A stretch of 64,000 nt of DNA from Alphaproteobacteria bacterium (GCA_021774445.1 JAJFJA010000005.1:137790-201789); one strand, 5' to 3'. Shown: positions 45,064-54,190, counted from the stretch's first letter. The notes: generated by a model not told the origin, from the sequence alone. Translations and numbers: made by a program.

Positions 45064-48000
45064 TCAGCCCGCCTGGCGATCCTTGAACTGGCGCATCAGG
45101 CGCTCGGCTTCCTGGATCTGCTCAGGCGACATGCGGCGGAGGATAATCTCGCGGCTCTCGACGGCATCTTGGTCGCCTTGTTCAGCAGCCAGGCCAAACC
45201 AGAAGTGCGCCTTGGGATAGCTCTCGGTGACGCCGTCGCCGTTGGCGTACATGCTGCCAAGATTGTATTGGGCATCGACAAGACCTCGCTCAGCGGCCTC
45301 GCGGAACCATTTCAACGCCTGCTGTGGATCGTGATCGACGCCCTGCCCCTCGGCAAAGAGATTGCCAAGATTATATTGCGCGTCGACGATGCCCTGTTCG
45401 GCCGCCCGACGATACCACTTGGCGGCAACGGTTGGATCTTCGTCGACGCCACGTCCAAGCTCATACATGACACCCAAGTTGGACTGAGCCTTGGCATGAC
45501 CTTGCTCAGCAGCGGCTTGGTACCATTTGACGGCCTCGGCATCGTCCTGGCGGACACCCTCGCCGGCCACATAGGCAATTCCAAGACGGGCCTGCGCCTC
45601 GGCGACACCCTGGTCGGCAGCGCGGCGGTACCAGGCCACGGCCTGCTCGTGACTTTGATCGACACCGCGGCCGCGGGCATACATGGATCCCAACTCGAGC
45701 TGGGCGGAGGCGACCCCTTGTTCGGCAGCGCGGCGATACCAACGGGCGGCGATGCCGAGATCCTGTTTTATGCCGTCGCCGTCGCGATAGAGCTTGGCTA
45801 GGGCGAGTTGTGACTCAACAATCCCCTGCTCGGCGGCGCGGCCGTACCAATCTGCCGCGGCGCGGCGATCGGTGGTGCCAGCGCGACCATTGTCAAAGAA
45901 TTGGCCCAAGCGATGCTGGGCCTGGGCCAGACCCTGGTCCGCCGCCTCGCGATACCATCGGGTCGCTTCGGCATCGTTGGTCTCGCCATCGATGCCGCGC
46001 CGAAACAAGTCGGCGAGCCCGAGTTGGGCTTCGACGATCCCTTGCTCGGCCGCGCGTAGATACCAATTCGCAGCGGCACTAAGGTCTTTCGGCAGGCCGT
46101 CGCCCTGTTCGCTGAAGCGGCCCAGCTTCCATTGCGCCCGGGCTACACCTTGCTCCGCCGCTTGACGATACCAGCGCACGGCTTGTGTGGTGTCGGCGGC
46201 AATCTCCTCGTCACCCTGCTCGTACAGCGCGGCGAGGAAGAGCTGCGCGTCGATCTGAGCTTGCTCGGCAGCGCGGCGATACCAACCGATGGCGTTTTCG
46301 CGATCGGCGCCCGTTTGGCGAGCGTAGAGCAGCTGCGCCAGCGCCAACTGAGCATCGGCGTGCCCGACATCGGCGGCCTTGCCGTACCACTGCTCAGCGA
46401 GTTGGAGGTCCTGCGGCACTCCCGTGCCGGATGCATAGAGCGCGCCGAGCTGGAATTGTGCCTCGATATCTCCTTGGGCAGCGGCGCGGCGATACCAGAG
46501 GGAGGCGAGCGTGGGATCCGGCTCGCCGCCAATACGACCGGCGCCCAGGAGCCTGGCCAGCTCACGCTGGGATCGAAGATCGCCGGCCTGGGCTGCCTGC
46601 TTCAGCCAACCGGCGGCTTGGGTGTCGTCGCGGTCGGTGCCGACGCCGGCCAAGTAGGCCTGGGCCAGTTGGAATTGGGCATCGATATTGCCTTGCTTTG
46701 CCGCTTGCTCGTACCAAGCGACGGCTTGACTCGGGTCCGGCGCAACGCCAGCGCCCTCCACCAATGCTCGCGCGAGTGCCAATTGGGCAAGGGCGTTGCC
46801 CGATTCCGCCGCGCGGCGATACCATTTGGCCGCCTGCGTCTTGTCCTGCGTGATGCCCTGGCCGGTCGACAGTCGCTCGGCATAGGCAAGTTGCGCATCA
46901 ATATTGCCCGCTTCCGCGGCCTGGCGATAGCGGTCGACGACGATTGAAGCGATACCGGGGCCGGCATCGCGGGTGTCCAGAATACGCGCCAATCTATATT
47001 GGGCGTTCGCGTCACCGCCGTCGGCGGCGCGCTCGTACCACAGGCCGGCCTTGGTCGTGCTTTTTGGTACGCCGGTGCCCTCTTCATACAGTGATCCCAG
47101 TTGGAACTGGGCGTCCGTGTGCCCCTGGTCGGCAGCACGGAGGTACCAGGCAATGGCCTCGGCGATGTCTTGGGGAACGCCGACGCCCTCATGGAGCATC
47201 ACGGCCAGCTTGTACTGAGCCTCAACGATGCCTTGATCGGCCGCCCGGCGATACCATGACGCCGCGCCGGCATCGTCCTGCGGCACGCCCTGGCCAAGTT
47301 CATAGAACTGTCCGAGGGCAAATTGGGCGCGGGCTATGCCCTGGTCGGCGGCGCGGCGATGCCAGGTGACCGCCTGGGAGGCGTCGCGGGAGACGCCTCG
47401 GCCTTCCTTGTACATGTTCGCGAGGTTGGTCTGAGCCTCGGCAATACCCTGTTCGGCAGCACGGCGATACCACATGGCGGCGGCGGGAAGATCCTGCTTG
47501 ATGCCCAATCCTTCGTCGAACATCACGCCAAGGTTCGCTTGGGCCTCGGCCAATCCCTGCTCCGCCGCTTTGCGGTACCAAGAAACCGCCGTGCCGAAAT
47601 CCTGGGCCACACCGGATCCTTCGGTATACATCACGCCAAGGTTGAACTGGGCGTCCGCCAAGCCCTGCTCGGCTGCCCGGCGATACCAATGTACGGCTTG
47701 TTCGTAATCGCGCTCTACGCCGAGTCCTTGGTCAAAAAAATGACCGAGAGTGAATTGCGCCTGGGGATCGCCACCTTCCGCGGCGCGGCGATACCAGTCG
47801 GCGGCTTGCAAATAGTCGCGGTCGACGCCGCGACCGTCGGCATATATCCCGGCCAGCATGCGCTGGGCGTCGGCGCCACCCAAATGCGCGATGGGAGCGG
47901 CAATGCGCAAGGCGATGCGGCAGTTACCCTGCTCGCATCTGGCCAACCCCCAGTTCACACCAAACCAGCCGGCGCCTGCCAGGGTTGCCACGGCAGTGAC

Positions 48001-48114
48001 GGCTATGAGAATCCGACCGCGACGACGAGGCTTTTCGCTGCGCTGCGACCCGGCAACCGAGTCGATTTCCGACTTTGGTCGGCCGGCTCCCGAATGGGCA
48101 TGTTCGTCCCGCAC
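45064..48114 (-). CDS. membrane-anchored giant Sel1-repeat protein
   Basis: 1016 aa from GTG 48114, which has AGGATAAG upstream; an ATG-like start at 48300 would overlap the SGNH gene. An N-terminal arginine-rich tail (PRRRGRILIAV) precedes one transmembrane helix, so the repeats face the periplasm. After it come about 25 Sel1 repeats of 36 residues (A-x-WYRRAAEQG-x-x-x-AQ-x-x-LG pattern). Sel1 proteins act as scaffolds or adaptors, for example in exopolysaccharide and signalling complexes. The divergent SGNH gene may share its promoter region. Partner unknown. Confidence 0.9.
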   Translation of the reverse strand: MRDEHAHSGAGRPKSEIDSVAGSQRSEKPRRRGRILIAVTAVATLAGAGWFGVNWGLARCEQGNCRIALRIAAPIAHLGGADAQRMLAGIYADGRGVDRDYLQAADWYRRAAEGGDPQAQFTLGHFFDQGLGVERDYEQAVHWYRRAAEQGLADAQFNLGVMYTEGSGVAQDFGTAVSWYRKAAEQGLAEAQANLGVMFDEGLGIKQDLPAAAMWYRRAAEQGIAEAQTNLANMYKEGRGVSRDASQAVTWHRRAADQGIARAQFALGQFYELGQGVPQDDAGAASWYRRAADQGIVEAQYKLAVMLHEGVGVPQDIAEAIAWYLRAADQGHTDAQFQLGSLYEEGTGVPKSTTKAGLWYERAADGGDANAQYRLARILDTRDAGPGIASIVVDRYRQAAEAGNIDAQLAYAERLSTGQGITQDKTQAAKWYRRAAESGNALAQLALARALVEGAGVAPDPSQAVAWYEQAAKQGNIDAQFQLAQAYLAGVGTDRDDTQAAGWLKQAAQAGDLRSQRELARLLGAGRIGGEPDPTLASLWYRRAAAQGDIEAQFQLGALYASGTGVPQDLQLAEQWYGKAADVGHADAQLALAQLLYARQTGADRENAIGWYRRAAEQAQIDAQLFLAALYEQGDEEIAADTTQAVRWYRQAAEQGVARAQWKLGRFSEQGDGLPKDLSAAANWYLRAAEQGIVEAQLGLADLFRRGIDGETNDAEATRWYREAADQGLAQAQHRLGQFFDNGRAGTTDRRAAADWYGRAAEQGIVESQLALAKLYRDGDGIKQDLGIAARWYRRAAEQGVASAQLELGSMYARGRGVDQSHEQAVAWYRRAADQGVAEAQARLGIAYVAGEGVRQDDAEAVKWYQAAAEQGHAKAQSNLGVMYELGRGVDEDPTVAAKWYRRAAEQGIVDAQYNLGNLFAEGQGVDHDPQQALKWFREAAERGLVDAQYNLGSMYANGDGVTESYPKAHFWFGLAAEQGDQDAVESREIILRRMSPEQIQEAERLMRQFKDRQAG
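45165..47870 (-). repeat. about 25 tandem Sel1-coding repeats of roughly 108 bp
   Basis: Degenerate 108-bp units inside the Sel1 gene; each encodes one 36-residue repeat with conserved WYRRAAEQG and AQxxLG. A few units are longer by 1-3 codons (for example near GEPDPTLASLWY). Conservation is at protein level with scattered near-identical stretches such as GCGGCGCGGCGATACCA. Confidence 0.85.
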
Positions 48115-48271
48115 GGACTTATCCTGCCTACTGAATGCGAATAGGCGGAAATAGTGGGGCGACAGGCCTAATGTTTGGTTAAGACACCGCCGGATCAACG
48201 ACGATGTGGCTTCAATTACCGGCATAGCGGCCCTATGCTGCGGTCGTGTTGTGGCGGCCTGGGGAGCGGAC

Positions 48272-49363
48272 GTGAGTCGACGTGCAAAATCATTGGCCAT
48301 GTGGGCGGTAATGCTGGCTATTCCAGTCGTCGTCGCCGTCGGGCTCGTGGAAGCCCGCTACGCCTGGGGCTATCTCTCATATGAGGCGTATTACTGCGGC
48401 TCGTTCGCGGAGATCGACAGTGAGATCGGGTGGACCTTGAAGCCGCGGGCGGAAAGCTGTATCGGCGCCGGAGAGGCCTTTGGCGACGAGATCTACTTCG
48501 AAGCTCCGGTCTTTACGGACGACAACGGATTTCGGTCCGCATTACCCGGCGGGCCGACGCCCCTGGGATCGGTGCTTGCGGTCGGCGATTCCTGGACCTT
48601 CGGCTACGGCGTTGCTCACGAGGCAAGCTATCCCGGCCAATTGGATGCCATGATCGCACCGGCGGTCGTTACCGTGGCGAGCCCGGCATATGCCGGCAGT
48701 CAAGCGGTACAATTGGCGAAACGATGGGCACCAAGACTGCAGCCGCGGGCCTTGGTGTATCTGGAACTCGGGTTCTGGGAACGCGGTGCCTGTTCAGGCG
48801 GCGTGCCGCCAACGTTCATACTCAAACCATGCTTTTGGCAGGGCGCGGACGGCGAAGTGGAACTCGTGCTGCCCCCGGACGGACTGGTCGATAAAATGGC
48901 CTCGCTGGGGTTGCGGCCGGGCGGAATGATCGGCGCCGGGGAATTGACATCCGGTTATTTCATGTGGTCACGGCCGCTGGCCAAGGTCTCGCAGCTACTG
49001 GTGCGAGCGGGTCTGGTCTCCGGCATGGCGGACGACTTCCGCGCGGTCAATGTGGATGGGGGAGCCCTGCGGCGAGCGCTGCTGAGAGAGTTGGCGGAGA
49101 CCGCGCGGGCCGTCGAGGCGCCGCTCTTCCTGATCGACCCGAACGACCTTTATGCCGCACTTGTGGATGATCTCGATCCGTCGCTGCAACCTTGGGTACA
49201 TCTAGCAGGATCGGCCCGCTGGGAGGCCGATGTGAGCGCACCAGAGGCGTTGCTGGCACCAGAGGAGGCAAGAGTGCCGAATGATGGGCATTTCGGCCCG
49301 GGAATGAACGCGCTGGTCGCGCGGCTGGTTCGGGATCTGCTGGCCGAAGCGAACATCCGCTGA
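48272..49363 (+). CDS. SGNH-hydrolase-like protein with N-terminal membrane helix
   Basis: 363 aa from GTG 48272, which has GGGGAGCG just before it. One N-terminal helix (WAVMLAIPVVVAVGLVEA) suggests export to the membrane face. Block I is AVGDSWTFGYGV with nucleophile S107; the C-terminal block V has D338-G-H340. Block III Asn is not obvious. SGNH proteins in polysaccharide loci add or remove acyl groups; AlgX/AlgJ-type proteins are relatives. The next genes are small membrane proteins and an acetyltransferase, fitting an acyl-modification role (inference). Confidence 0.8.
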   Translation: MSRRAKSLAMWAVMLAIPVVVAVGLVEARYAWGYLSYEAYYCGSFAEIDSEIGWTLKPRAESCIGAGEAFGDEIYFEAPVFTDDNGFRSALPGGPTPLGSVLAVGDSWTFGYGVAHEASYPGQLDAMIAPAVVTVASPAYAGSQAVQLAKRWAPRLQPRALVYLELGFWERGACSGGVPPTFILKPCFWQGADGEVELVLPPDGLVDKMASLGLRPGGMIGAGELTSGYFMWSRPLAKVSQLLVRAGLVSGMADDFRAVNVDGGALRRALLRELAETARAVEAPLFLIDPNDLYAALVDDLDPSLQPWVHLAGSARWEADVSAPEALLAPEEARVPNDGHFGPGMNALVARLVRDLLAEANIR

Positions 49364-49376
49364 CGACCTTCGAACG

Positions 49377-49526
49377 CTAAAATACCGTATAGATGAATGG
49401 GGCAATGGCGGAGCCTTGGCCGAGAACGACCAAGCCGCCGAACACAAGGATCACGAACAGGATCGGCAACAACCAGAATTTCTTGCGGGCACGCATAAAC
49501 GCCCAAAGCTCAGTAATGAAATCCAT
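49377..49526 (-). CDS. DUF5989-like small membrane protein
   Basis: 49 aa, start at ATG 49526 with GGAGG at good spacing. MDFITELWAFMRARKKFWLL followed by one transmembrane helix and the end LGQGSAIAPFIYTVF matches the small DUF5989 family, usually found beside SGNH proteins, SxtJ-like membrane proteins and carbamoyltransferases. Here the SGNH gene is its convergent neighbour; no carbamoyltransferase is in the window. Function unknown. Confidence 0.82.
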   Translation of the reverse strand: MDFITELWAFMRARKKFWLLPILFVILVFGGLVVLGQGSAIAPFIYTVF

Positions 49527-49602
49527 CGTTGCCTCCGGCCCGCGACGCTTCCTGACACCAGCTTTTAGCGCCAATGGTTGAGGGAAGCAAAGGCGGTCAG
49601 CG

Positions 49603-49758
49603 TTAGGCCACAAGTGCCGGCTCAGAAAGGACGATGGCAGCGATAACCGCGGCCCAGAGCATCATGGCCGAAAGCACGGTGCAAATGGTTTGATTCCAGC
49701 TGATGGCAAAAAACGGGCTGGCGATATGAACACGCCACCGCGACGGCTTGCGTGACAT
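49603..49758 (-). CDS. novel 51-aa putative membrane protein
   Basis: 51 aa ORF on the minus strand, ATG 49756-49758, stop TAA at 49603-49605. A strong Shine-Dalgarno (GGAGGA) lies 6 bases before the start. The protein has a basic N-terminus (SRKPSRWRVHIASPF) and one hydrophobic helix (TVLSAMMLWAAVIAAIVLSE). It lies 76 bp upstream of the DUF5989-like gene in the same direction, so they may be co-transcribed. I do not recognise a family. The evidence for coding is the RBS, length and hydrophobic pattern only. Confidence 0.6.
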   Translation of the reverse strand: MSRKPSRWRVHIASPFFAISWNQTICTVLSAMMLWAAVIAAIVLSEPALVA

Positions 49759-49884
49759 TTTGGTCCTCCAATCGGGTTTTACGATCGCAGGATCTTAACC
49801 CTATGCGCCACTGCCGACGGTTACGGCGGTCACTGGTGGGACATTTCTTTTGGACGGCCCCACAGGGTGCGGATTTGGGGAGTT

Positions 49885-50523
49885 CTAGCTCCGGGTGCGG
49901 CGGCCGAAAGGGATGATCTTCCGATCGCTAGGTCGCTCCGCCACCATGCCCTCGCGCACCGCGTAATGACGGTCGCAGGCCAGACATACCAGATCGATAT
50001 GCAGGATCGGGAAATTGCCATCGAAGCGGAGCAAGGGCTCGCCGCAGCGGCAAACGAAGCCGGCAAGGCGCGCCGGGCTGCCCATCACAATATGGTGCGC
50101 AGGAACCGTGCGCGTGACAACCGCACCCATGCCGATCAGGGCGAATTCGCCGATCTGCAGATCACAACCGATTACCGCACGGGCCCCGATGCTTGCCCCG
50201 GTTTGAACATACGTCGGGCGGATACGGCCGTCGGCCCCGACGGCGGCGCCGGCACGGGGGTAGCGCTGGTTCGTAAAGACCACCCCGGGACCGACCAGGA
50301 CCTCCGAGTCGATAGTAACGCCGGCGCAAAGGTGGCCATGGGAGCCGATCTCAACGCGATCCGCGAGCCGGACCGCTCCGGCGATCGTGCAATGCTCGGC
50401 GACCACGCAGTCGCGGCCGATGTCCGCCGGGGCTTGGACATGAACACCGCCGGAAATAATGGTGCCGGCGCCGACAACGGCGCCGGGCTCGATCGACGCC
50501 GTCGGGTGAATAGACAAATCCAT
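49885..50523 (-). CDS. left-handed beta-helix N-acetyltransferase with zinc ribbon
   Basis: 212 aa. Hexapeptide repeats run from residue 3 to about 155 (IHPTASIEPGAVVGAGTIIS and on). The end GSPARLAGFVCRCGEPLL...CLACDR is a zinc-ribbon (C-R-C-G and C-L-A-C) like that of WlbB/WbpD UDP-3-amino-uronate N-acetyltransferases. It probably acetylates a UDP-amino sugar for the polysaccharide made nearby. A purine-rich AAGGA precedes the ATG. The 261-bp region upstream (50524-50784) is AT-richer than the neighbours and is probably its promoter. Confidence 0.85.
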   Translation of the reverse strand: MDLSIHPTASIEPGAVVGAGTIISGGVHVQAPADIGRDCVVAEHCTIAGAVRLADRVEIGSHGHLCAGVTIDSEVLVGPGVVFTNQRYPRAGAAVGADGRIRPTYVQTGASIGARAVIGCDLQIGEFALIGMGAVVTRTVPAHHIVMGSPARLAGFVCRCGEPLLRFDGNFPILHIDLVCLACDRHYAVREGMVAERPSDRKIIPFGRRTRS

Positions 50524-50784
50524 ATGTTTTTTTGGTCCTTACCGTCGCACGGCTCGGCACTGCCGGGCGCTGTTATGACCAGCGACGGCGATTCCCAGAG
50601 ACGCGTGACTATTCAAAAAAATCTCGATTAGCTCGTTACGGCCAAATGCTTTGATTCACCTGAAAATATTGGTGCACAGCAGAGACTTGGTCAAAATGTC
50701 ATAAGTACTCATTCAAAGATGGAACAGAATATGTCTTTTGATGATTACGGTTGCGAAGGCAGACGAGGTGCGCCTCCGGGTGCC

Positions 50785-51495
50785 TCATCGGAGGTAAGCA
50801 CCGCCGTTAAGGTCAATACAGGCACCGTTCAGGCTGCGCCAATGCGGCTGGGTGATTTCATGGAGCTGCACGGCCAGATCAGCGATTCGGACAAAATCGC
50901 CGGTCGGGGTCTGGGCCCGGTGGTTGGCGCGAAGTTCCGCCGCCATATCGTCGTACATTGTGGAGTCGGCGATCAGCGCCGGTGCTATGGCGTTAACCCT
51001 GGTGTGGGAACCGAGGGCCCGAGCCAAAGATTTGACGAAGGGGAGAACCGCCCCCTTTGCAGCGGCATAGAAGGGGTCATAGCTGCCACGCTGCCCGGAG
51101 ATAGAGGCCATAAAGATAATGCTCGATCCTGCAGCCAGATGTGGAAGCAGGCCTTGGACAAGCAGGGCCGGGCCGGTGAAGTTGACTGCCAGCACGCGGT
51201 CGGCTAGTGCCGGTTGATATTCTGCCAAACTGTTGCCGGGTAACAGGCCCGATAGGAGCAATACCGCGTCCAGCCCACCCAAGGGTGCGACGATTTCGCC
51301 GACCAAGGCGTCGCGCTCGGTTTCAGCCGTGACATCGAGCTTAACCCACTGCACGCCCGGGGCGGTATATTCCGGCCGATGGGCGTTGTAGGTTGCAATG
51401 ACCCGGTCACCGGACGCCAAGAAGCGGTCGACGACGGCGGTGCCAACGCTTGAGGACGCGCCGACGATCAAAACGTTACGCTGGGATTTTGTCAT
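50785..51495 (-). CDS. SDR-family oxidoreductase
   Basis: 236 aa classical SDR: LIVGASSSVGTAVVDRFLASG cofactor loop, catalytic YAAAK, and a serine in IIFMASISGQRGSYD. NADP preference is suggested by the basic residue after ATYNAHRP. Likely modifies a nucleotide sugar or lipid; located between the acetyltransferase and the VanZ gene. Pathway unknown. Confidence 0.88.
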   Translation of the reverse strand: MTKSQRNVLIVGASSSVGTAVVDRFLASGDRVIATYNAHRPEYTAPGVQWVKLDVTAETERDALVGEIVAPLGGLDAVLLLSGLLPGNSLAEYQPALADRVLAVNFTGPALLVQGLLPHLAAGSSIIFMASISGQRGSYDPFYAAAKGAVLPFVKSLARALGSHTRVNAIAPALIADSTMYDDMAAELRANHRAQTPTGDFVRIADLAVQLHEITQPHWRSLNGACIDLNGGAYLR

Positions 51496-51605
51496 GTTGT
51501 GCGAATGTGCCTCGGTCGGAAGCAGCTAACATCGCTGGCGCGAAATATGCCATGCCGCAGAGTCGATATGCCATTTGACCCACCGCCTCCGCCAAAGAGG
51601 TTAGC

Positions 51606-52778
51606 TTGAGCGCCGCTGAACTCGACGCGCAGGATCAATCCTCCGGTCGCTGGCTGACGCTGCTGTTCTTGTTGCTTGTGTTGGGTACGCTGGCGTTGGC
51701 CCAAACGCGGTTTAGCTTCGGCAACGAGTCGTTGCTGCCAAACCTAGATTTCCAGTCCGGGTTGGCGGGGTGGGAAGTTCGACCGGCCGAAAGCGCCGTC
51801 AGCGCCGCGAATGGCGTGCTGTCCTTGGCACAGCCCGACCATTCTCAATTCATCGTGGTCTGGCAAGCGCTCCCGGAGGTCCAGCGCTTTCGCTATTTAA
51901 GGCTGAGCGCCGAGATGAAAACTGACGGGGTCGTGCAAGGGGAGCTGTTCTGGCAAAAAGCGCGCATCGTCCTGGTCGGCCGGGACGCAGACGGGAAAGC
52001 AATGATCCGGCGCGACCATGTGCTGACCGCGCGAGACGGCAGCGGCGCGTGGATCGCGCGTCAGGCGGTTTTCGAGGTGCTGCCGGGGATGGCGGCGATG
52101 CAGCTTTCGGTGGAGTTGCCTCGCGCCGCCGGCAAGGTCAGCGTACGCAACCTCAATTTGACTGCAGCCGAGCAGGTAGGCTGGTACGAGGCGTTGGGGT
52201 TGCTGTTGATCTCCGGCTGGGTCGCGGCCGCATTATGGGGTAGCCGCCGCCTGTTGGCGGCGCGGAAGACCGCATCCTGGCGGCACCCCGTGCTGGCCCT
52301 GCTGTTGGCGCTATCGCTGTTACAAGTGGTGCCGCAGTTGGGCGCTACCCGGTTCGCCCCGTTGTTGCCGGTCGGCTTCGTCGATTTCTCCGGTGAGGTT
52401 GCCGCGACCGAACCGGCCGGGCCATCGGCGCTGTCCGAACCGGGCGACGAGCCGGCCATCGCCGAACTCGCAAGCGATGGCGGTATACGCCTGCGGCAGG
52501 CCGTGGCAAAGGTACAGTTCCGGCTGCAACGGCTTGATCTGCTGGCTCATTTCGTCGGGTTTCTGCTGCTGACGGCGGCCTGCTCTTGGCTTGCCGGCGC
52601 CCGGCCAATGACGGTCATGCCTTATCTGTTCGCGGCAGCTTTGGCCGGCGAAATCGCGCAATGGTCCGTGCAGGGGCAGTTCTCGACGGCGGATTTGATC
52701 GAGATCCTGGTGGACTTCGCCGGTGTGGCGGCTCTTAGCCTTGTGCTGCTGGCGAGTAGGATAAGACAAACAGCGTGA
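51606..52778 (+). CDS. CBM-like plus VanZ-domain membrane protein
   Basis: 390 aa from TTG 51606 with AGAGG upstream. One N-terminal helix (TLLFLLLVLGTLALAQT) leads to a periplasmic jelly-roll like domain (LLPNLDFQSGLAGWEV... about 45-185), resembling CBM4/9 modules. A second set of helices follows (about 195-215, 220-245). The C-terminal 100 residues hold a VanZ-like region (LLAHFVGFLLLTAACSWL, GEIAQWSVQGQFSTADLIEI). Such proteins occur in exopolysaccharide loci. Its last 44 bp overlap the ManC gene on the other strand. Confidence 0.8.
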   Translation: MSAAELDAQDQSSGRWLTLLFLLLVLGTLALAQTRFSFGNESLLPNLDFQSGLAGWEVRPAESAVSAANGVLSLAQPDHSQFIVVWQALPEVQRFRYLRLSAEMKTDGVVQGELFWQKARIVLVGRDADGKAMIRRDHVLTARDGSGAWIARQAVFEVLPGMAAMQLSVELPRAAGKVSVRNLNLTAAEQVGWYEALGLLLISGWVAAALWGSRRLLAARKTASWRHPVLALLLALSLLQVVPQLGATRFAPLLPVGFVDFSGEVAATEPAGPSALSEPGDEPAIAELASDGGIRLRQAVAKVQFRLQRLDLLAHFVGFLLLTAACSWLAGARPMTVMPYLFAAALAGEIAQWSVQGQFSTADLIEILVDFAGVAALSLVLLASRIRQTA

Positions 52779-54120
52779 CGGCCTGCGGTCCGGCGGCAAT
52801 CTCGATCTGCTGCCCGGTCGTCACGGCAACGGAATCGCCCCCGGTCAACTGATGCGCCTGTCCGTCGACGGTGATCGATGCGGTGCCGGCGGCCACCGTC
52901 CACTGGGTCGGACGCTCACACCATTCATGGGGAACCTTCAACGTGCCCAGAGGCTTGAGAACCAGCTCATCGAGTGTATACCCCGGATCATCCTTGAGGC
53001 GCTCCAGCGCGCCCCAAGAAAATTCCTGCCGAAGGGGGTTCTGCGTTTCCGAACGGCTCTGTTGCTGCATGACGGCAGCAAGGTCGCGGATCGGCTGATG
53101 GGCGTCGAGACCGGCCACGAGAACCGCATCGGCGGTCTCAATTACCACCAAGTTATCGACCCCGGCCGCGGCGACGAGCCGGCGCTCAGACCGGAAGTAA
53201 CTGTTCGTCGCCCCTGATATTAGGACGTCGCCAGCGCTGACGTTACCGTCGGCATCCTTGGGCGAAATGTCCCATAGGCTCTGCCATGAGCCGACGTCGG
53301 ACCAGCCCAGGTCACAAGGGACCACTGCTATGTCCCGTTCTTTTTCCATGACGGCTTTGTCGACGGGCGCCGACGGGATGGCGCCGTAGGCGGCGGCTTC
53401 GAGGCGACAGACATTTTGGTCGATCGCCACGGTCTCGAAGGCCTTGCGGGTGGCGACCTCAATCTCCGGCGCATGGCGGCGCAAGGCTGCCAGGAAGGTG
53501 CCAGCATCCATGACGAACATGCCGCTGTTCCAAAGATAGTCGCCGCTGGCGACATACTCGGTGGCAAGCTCAAGAGACGGTTTTTCGACGAACCTATCCA
53601 CTTGATGGGCGGCATCTATTTGCTTGAGTGGAGCACCGGTACGGATATAGCCCAGACCCGGCTCAGGGCGATCGGGACGGATACCGAAGGTCACCAGGCG
53701 GCCGGTCCGGGCCGTCGCCACAGCGGTCGCCAGTGCCTTGGCTAGGGCGACTTCGTTGTTAATGACGTGATCGGAGGGCAAGGCCCAAAGGATGCCACCA
53801 TCGAGGTGCCGTTCAACATAGAGCGCGGCAAAAGCGATTGCCGCAGCGGTATTTCGTGCCGACGGCTCAAGCAACATGTGATGCCGGGCCGACAGTGCCA
53901 TCGCGTCGAGCTGGCTGGATAAGACCTCGCTCAGGCTATCGTGGGTCACCGATAGGAAGTCGGCGCCGTGGCTGATTGCGAGGGCCCGGCGTGCGGTTTC
54001 CTGGACCAGTGTGTGGCCGCCGCCAATGTCGTGAAATTGCTTGGGGAAACTCTGGCGGCTAATCGGCCAAAGGCGTGTCCCGGATCCGCCACAGAGGATG
54101 ACCGGCACTATCCGAGCCAT
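52735..54120 (-). CDS. manC: mannose-1-phosphate guanylyltransferase with degenerate isomerase domain
   Basis: 461 aa from ATG 54120 (AGGAG upstream). The guanylyltransferase half is intact: ILCGGSGTRLWPISRQSFPK and the VEKP motif. The C-terminal cupin normally has HHHRAEHW as metal site; here the aligned segment is PHEWCERPTQW and the later His and GEDD block are missing, so mannose-6-phosphate isomerase activity is doubtful. It makes GDP-mannose for the polysaccharide. It overlaps the VanZ gene at its 3' end and follows a terminator after wzc. Confidence 0.92.
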   Translation of the reverse strand: MARIVPVILCGGSGTRLWPISRQSFPKQFHDIGGGHTLVQETARRALAISHGADFLSVTHDSLSEVLSSQLDAMALSARHHMLLEPSARNTAAAIAFAALYVERHLDGGILWALPSDHVINNEVALAKALATAVATARTGRLVTFGIRPDRPEPGLGYIRTGAPLKQIDAAHQVDRFVEKPSLELATEYVASGDYLWNSGMFVMDAGTFLAALRRHAPEIEVATRKAFETVAIDQNVCRLEAAAYGAIPSAPVDKAVMEKERDIAVVPCDLGWSDVGSWQSLWDISPKDADGNVSAGDVLISGATNSYFRSERRLVAAAGVDNLVVIETADAVLVAGLDAHQPIRDLAAVMQQQSRSETQNPLRQEFSWGALERLKDDPGYTLDELVLKPLGTLKVPHEWCERPTQWTVAAGTASITVDGQAHQLTGGDSVAVTTGQQIEIAAGPQAVTLFVLSYSPAAQG

Positions 54121-54157
54121 ATGAACTCCTGCCTCGGGCTCAAAGCACATTAAAACA

Positions 54158-54190
54158 GCGGGAGGGCCTGACCGAGGTCACGCCCTCCGC
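54158..54190 (-). terminator. terminator after the wzc-like gene
   Basis: On the minus strand GCGGAGGGC-G-TGACC, loop TC, GGTCA-G-GCCCTCCCGC forms a long stem with one G/G mismatch, followed by TGTTTTAAT. It lies 13 bp after the kinase stop (54204) and before manC, so the OPX-Wzc transcript should end here while manC starts its own. Confidence 0.7.

Noticed and set aside
45165-47870. Tandem repeats as CRISPR array
   Set aside because: Repeats are 108 bp, degenerate, contiguous and in frame with a Sel1 protein; no spacers or cas genes.
45169-48144. Several 200-270 codon plus-strand ORFs inside the Sel1 gene
   Set aside because: They are shadows of the 108-bp repeats on the other strand; no start signals or domains.
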